The notes below the pieces were generated by a model, which was given only the letters and a program-made list of their open reading frames with translations, had not been told where the DNA came from and did no database searches. From Escarpia spicata (lineage: Eukaryota; Annelida; Polychaeta; Sabellida; Siboglinidae): DNA of 64,000 bases. The stretch lies in contig OZ023210.1 in the NCBI GenBank assembly GCA_963995525.1, positions 62,960,826 to 63,024,825 of the forward strand, given 5' to 3'. Below are positions 59,851 through 64,000 of this stretch, piece after piece; within the stretch, counting starts at the first letter, position 1; each line of letters starts with the position of its first letter. A program made the translations under genes and the position numbers.

Positions 59851-60975
59851 TTACTTGTGGCCCCGTCCCCCACATTGACGGCACTGCACTTTCTCCACGT
59901 GTTTGCTGGTGGCCGTAACGTGGTTTGTTTCGCCGCACTTGGCACACTTGCCCATCTTGTACCGATGACGATTACGGCATTCTCTCGTGCGCCGCGCGAT
60001 TGGTCGTGGTCTGCCAACCCCGCTCTCCGACAGGTGCAGTCCGTCCCGCTGGAAAGCAGCGTCGTCGATGGCACCGTTGCGAAAAGTATAGTTGGCGTCG
60101 TCACGTCGACTTCATCGCACGTTGCCTTCACTGGCGAGTTGACGTCAGCCCAGCGTTAAGGATCGGCTCTGCGCTTCGACGGGAGCACGCTGCTCACCGT
60201 GATAGATGGTGTCACCGCTTTTGTTTTATGTAGGAGCTGTGAGACGTTTTCCTTGATGTCGTCACCGTTCGTCGTACTCTTCGCCTCTTGGGTGCCCCCG
60301 ACGATGACGATCTCGTTGATGTTGTTTGTTTTTGCCGTTTCGTCGATCATTTCTCCGATATCGGTGAATGTCGCGCCCGATTTCCTTCGAATTTTGATGG
60401 GGATTCCACCAGTGGTCTTCTCGACTCGTACATCGCGTAGCAAACTATTCCCTACAAGCAGCGTCACTGCTTGCGGTCGGGATTTCTCGCCGTCGGCGTC
60501 GGTCTCGGCGTTTGGACGCTTTTTTGCAGCCATGACGTCGTTTCGCAGGACATGCATCTCTTGCCGTTGCTCCCCGGCCAAAGTGACGAGCTGCTGGTTT
60601 GATCGCTCCAGGGACCATCGACTCGAGCACCGACGTCTTCTCGAGTAGTCGTTGCAAAGGGTCGGTAGTATGCGGCACGACGTGCACGTCCAGATACCCA
60701 CGATGTCTTTGTCGTTCTCGCCCACGCACTCCACGTCTGGCACAAATGCCATTGCACCAGCTTGTTGTGTTCCTTGCCGCCGTGGATGCAGTTCTTTATG
60801 CAATAACTCCACTTGGTGTCCGTTTTCCTTTCAAAGCTTTCCGGCGCCCTTTTTGAGGGATCTTCTCACCTGCCGCATCACAGCTGGCATCGACTGGCGG
60901 TATGTTTACAGTTAACCCTGGTGAGCAACAGTCACCACAGGCACTGTCAGCCATTTGACTAGCCTCGCTGTCCAT
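59851..60975 (-). pseudogene. CR1-type LINE ORF1 (PHD finger, SGNH esterase, zinc knuckles)
   Basis: A - strand ATG at 60975 opens MDSEASQMADSACGDCCSPG. Frames then shift. A PHD-like finger is split over two frames: YCIKNCIHGGKEHNKLVQWH and CQTW (about 60815-60755), then ECVGENDKDIVGIWTCTSCR (about 60730-60670). An SGNH/GDSL-type esterase follows, with TLLVGNSLLRDV (about 60465-60430), EIVIVGG (about 60305) and the late DGLHLSESGVG (about 60035-60000), the DxxH motif. The C-terminus is two CCHH-like knuckles, CAKCGETNHV and CRQCGGRGHK, with a stop at 59853-59851. PHD and esterase domains in ORF1 are known for CR1-like elements. The esterase block I has GNS where GDS is usual. At least three frame breaks make it a relic. 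The zinc-knuckle stop lies only about 15 bp from the pre-RT linker of ORF2. Confidence 0.8.
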
Positions 60976-61276
60976 GGCTACTCAAACGGAACCGGTGGAT
61001 GTTCAAACTGGTGACTGGTAAGCTGCTGTTATTGCTTTTACCTGCTGGCCAGTCACCTGTTAATCACTGGTTGGGCGATAAAAGGTTATGATGTCTGGTT
61101 TAATTGTAACATTGTTAAAATCACTCACATACGTTCATCATGTGTTCATTGCACCTTCCCGGTGTAATTCCTAAGTGATATAGACACATATTATAATATT
61201 AAAACGTACCGATGAAATCAACTAAAACTTGCAGCAATAGACGATGGAAGCTTGAAAATTGTAACTGTGCTCTGCT
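60976..61276. other. Spacer, possibly LINE 5' UTR
   Basis: Immediately 5' of ORF1 on the - strand. No other feature seen. Confidence 0.35.
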
Positions 61277-61497
61277 AACAACATTTGTGGCCGGTTGCGT
61301 CTTAACAGCCACAACATTTGTGACCGGTTGCGTCTTAACAGCCACAACATTTGTGGCCGGTTGCGTCTTAATAGCCACAACATTTGTGGCCGGTTGCGTC
61401 TTAACAGCCACAACATTTGTGGCCGGTTGCGTCTTAACAGCCACAACATTTGGGGCCGGTTGCGTCTTAACAGCCACAACATTTATGGCCGGTTATT
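61277..61497. repeat. 33-bp minisatellite, about 6.5 copies
   Basis: The unit is ACAGCCACAACATTTGTGGC plus CGGTTGCGTCTTA. As 33 is a multiple of three, several frames stay open with an 11-residue repeat on both strands. These are not called as genes because all frames behave alike. Confidence 0.95.
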
Positions 61498-62290
61498 AAC
61501 ATAGTGCTATATAATGTTCTGTGTACATTTCATTTGGGTCGCTTTGCCTAACTACAGTTGTGCCTTTCTTGAAGAAACCTCGTTAAAAATTGATTTAAAA
61601 GTGACATAACACAAATGACTGCACACTACAGATTGTCTCTAGATATCACGGTGGCACTTTATATAATATTATACTCATCCCGGCGGTAGCAATTTCATCG
61701 TATTGGCCAACTACATTTATATATATACATACAATGAAACATTTATGTTAAATAGTAACATTTAGCACGCAAATTAATACTATCAGTAACTTAAACAGGT
61801 TCGACGTTCAGCCTACGAGGTCAGCGCTAAGCCAAGACCCCACAGACCAATTTATGTCAACCCGGCAAAAACAACCGCTCGAACAGTTGCGCCGGGCGGA
61901 TGGAAAAGCAATCAAAGCGTAGGAGAGCTGCGCTTACCCTTGCCTAACAACCGAGAACCGTCTAGCCTATGAGAATGATTTACTTCTTTTCCTGATGGTT
62001 TGATTCATACTGATGTTAAATAAGCAATACTGCGCATTTGGCGAGATTCACACAAGTCGAGGTTTGTTTAGTCGTGTAGTCCTGCCAGAGTGTAAGGTTG
62101 CAGATGATTTAATTCGTGATACATTGAAAGTAATTTCCAAGGATCAGATTCAGTGAAGCACCAGAGAAATTCTGCTATTTTCCGATATGTTACAGGCATT
62201 GGTATTATTGCTATCTCTTTGCATGATTGAAAACACAATGGGCACTGTACAATCGCAATGTGCCAATATGCACCGTCTGGAACATTTCTT
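61498..62290. other. Spacer, nothing recognised
   Basis: No feature can be supported. Confidence 0.4.
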
Positions 62291-62296
62291 TCTTCG

Positions 62297-62632
62297 TGTG
62301 TGTGTGTGTGTGCGCGCGTGCGTATGTGCGTGCGTGTATGTATGTGCGTGTATGCGTGTGTGCATGTGTGTGTGCGTGTGTGCGTGTGTGCGTGTGTGCG
62401 TGTGTGCGTGTGTGCGTGTGTGCGTGTGTGCGTATGTGCGTGTGTGAGTGCGTGTGCGGGTTCGTGCAGGTGTGGGAGCGCGCGTGCGTGTGTATACACA
62501 CACACAAAACGCACACACGCACACACACATACCACTGATCTATATTAGATCAGTGACACACACACGCGTGTGCAGGCACGCACGCACGCACCCCCCCCCC
62601 TTACACACACGTACACATACACACACATCGGT
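62297..62632. repeat. (GT)n then (CA)n microsatellite
   Basis: GTGTGC/GTGCGT tract to about 62465, then CACACA/GCACAC tracts at 62497-62535 and 62553-62632 with a C10 run at 62590-62599. Same GT-to-CA switch as at 19713-19879. Confidence 0.93.
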
Positions 62633-63490
62633 ATAACGTGATACGACATGCGAGTGGGAAAAGCGCGACTATTTCCGGCTAGCTCTGTGACGTCATGCAT
62701 AGTTACTTCAAGCCCTGGTTCAGCTTGAAATGGTCCGTGTTGTTTGTTACTTAAATGCGTAAATAAACAAAACAAGTTCATTAACATATGTTTTTCGTAA
62801 AGCAACTAGAATCCACTACAGTCGGCGTGCGATGAACTTGTTACGGCGAACGGGGAAGGGAAACAGTCATCCAAACCAGCGCGGAACTGGGGGGGAATGT
62901 TTGACCGTGGTGAGTGATTCAGACGCCTTCCCTACCCCTGGGGCAGTCAATACGTATCTAATGGCTTATGTAGCCACGTACATACAGCTGTAACGTGTTA
63001 CGATACTTAGCTGCTAACTACCTGTGTGACTCAGGTGATAGCGTGCTCTACCCCACGAATGTAGGTCTGCTTACATGAATCATACACGTTAGCGGGGCAG
63101 TGAACACCAAGGATGTGGTCTACCACCGACTAGAACTACTGTACAGGTGGAGAGTTCCGACAGTCGGGCGAGTCTCTGCGATTGTTCCATTCGACCCAGA
63201 AAGCTTCGTACAAGAATAATTGCAATGTTTATGCACCCAGGCGTTTAGTAAACATCCGGAACAATTTGTCAATGACCATAACGTTTATCTTGCGGGGTAC
63301 TGCGGTGAAAGAAAATCGTAGGAGTTTTTTTCTTTGCACTTGTTTGGCACGGCCACGGCTTTATTATCTTCCTTCACAAGCATCCTACATAAAATGTACA
63401 TAATGTGTCGGCATCCGTTTATGTTAACCGTCAGAAGTTTTGCCTCATACTGCTTTCGCAAAATCACGAGGTGTGTGCGCACACCCGCTC
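62633..63490. other. Spacer, nothing recognised
   Basis: Includes GTTACTTCAAGCCCTG at 62702-62717, the reverse complement of a CAGGGCTTGAA-type end. No coding feature is supported. Confidence 0.4.
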
Positions 63491-63496
63491 GTACAG

Positions 63497-63505
63497 GCAC
63501 ACACA

Positions 63506-63542
<37 letters not shown>

Positions 63543-63553
63543 GCACGCACACG

Positions 63554-63592
<39 letters not shown>
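63497..63592. repeat. (CA)n/(GCAC)n microsatellite
   Basis: CGCACGCACGCA runs followed by a pure CA run. His/Thr frames are artefacts. Confidence 0.95.
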
Positions 63593-64000
63593 CCATGCCT
63601 GAATGTGTCCTTTGTAAGAGCTCCATGGGTTTCACAATTATTTTCCAGCACTTTCCTACGCTATTTGGGAAGAAAGACAGACGCGCAATAACATTTACAT
63701 TTTACAGCAATGACTCTTCTTCAAACGTTAGATGCGAAGGTCAGGCGCCATCAGTTATTGGTTTCCCGGAAGACGGTGTTTGCCGCTGTTTGCCCAAAGA
63801 AATAAAGAGCTCGGTTCCGTGTCCCGAGCTCGACGGGACGACATGAAAGCCCCGTAGTCACAACACGCGGCATTGTTTCACCGCACGTCGGCGCATCACA
63901 TGCTTATCACTCCTTGCATTAGTGTCGCCGACGGCGGGGGCAGTCACGCAGAAACAGGCGATAATGACATCAATTTAAACCAGACGGGGAAAGTGCAAGG
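63593..64000. other. Right edge, GC-richer, no gene confirmed
   Basis: GC content rises after about 63740. A + strand open frame preceded by ACATTTTACAG (63708-63846, ends TGA) could be a terminal exon, but no family resemblance supports it. Confidence 0.3.

Noticed and set aside
61199..61504. Open frames of 69-95 codons with an 11-residue repeat on both strands
   Set aside because: The 33-bp unit is divisible by three, so several frames remain open at once. No frame is preferred.
63708..63846. Possible + strand terminal exon after ACATTTTACAG, ending at TGA
   Set aside because: The acceptor looks good and GC content rises, but the 46-residue product matches no family I know and no upstream exon was found. 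The - strand offers an equally short frame.

Overview
This window is eukaryotic, from a metazoan that is most likely a marine invertebrate. Mollusc, annelid, lancelet and similar lineages all fit, and the sequence does not decide between them. The evidence is spliced exons with GT/AG boundaries and matching phases, a DOK-type PTB domain, a claudin/CACNG-like four-TM protein, several non-LTR retrotransposon relics, a tRNA-derived SINE and abundant microsatellites. There are no bacterial-style operons, ribosome binding sites or CRISPR arrays. Well over 40% of the window is tandem repeat. The assembly has one 200-base N gap at 51301-51500, flanked by GA-rich and CA-rich simple sequence.

Layout. 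Positions 1-19158 are one minisatellite of about 348 copies of a 55-bp unit with nested higher-order duplications. Two coding exons of a PMP22/claudin/CACNG-like membrane protein follow on the + strand (19995-20132 and 22063-22316). Its earlier exons must lie left of the window, so the 55-bp array probably sits inside one of its introns. From 22317 to 34773 lies intergenic sequence: a tRNA-derived SINE, a decayed L2/CR1-like LINE, a second LINE tail, and a 4.0-kb palindromic-ended element (28844-32866). That element has matching terminal inverted repeats, a perfect 6-bp target duplication, GAT-rich subterminal arrays and a decayed OTU-protease-like reading frame.

The last three coding exons of a DOK-family adaptor lie on the - strand (40578-40353, 39136-38979, 35189-34774). 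Their phases match exactly. The two genes are convergent. The DOK introns hold several unrelated minisatellites: 50 bp, 29 bp, 65 bp and a 7.8-kb array of a 70-bp unit. The 65-bp array is built from the 3' end of the PTB exon plus its splice donor.

From 48901 to 64000 no host gene is recognised. This part holds four more LINE relics (two side by side at 52.6-54.3 kb, one ended by GA repeats at 50.5 kb, and one CR1-type element with PHD finger, SGNH esterase and zinc knuckles at 58.4-61.0 kb). It also holds a 65-bp array carrying a consensus AP-1 site per unit, a 33-bp array, and GT/CA microsatellites.

The two genes are not functionally linked in any visible way. The main interest is in how repeats relate to genes: a tandem array that copies a splice donor, arrays that carry perfect transcription-factor sites at high density inside or near genes, and the 4-kb TIR element, which I could not assign to a known superfamily.
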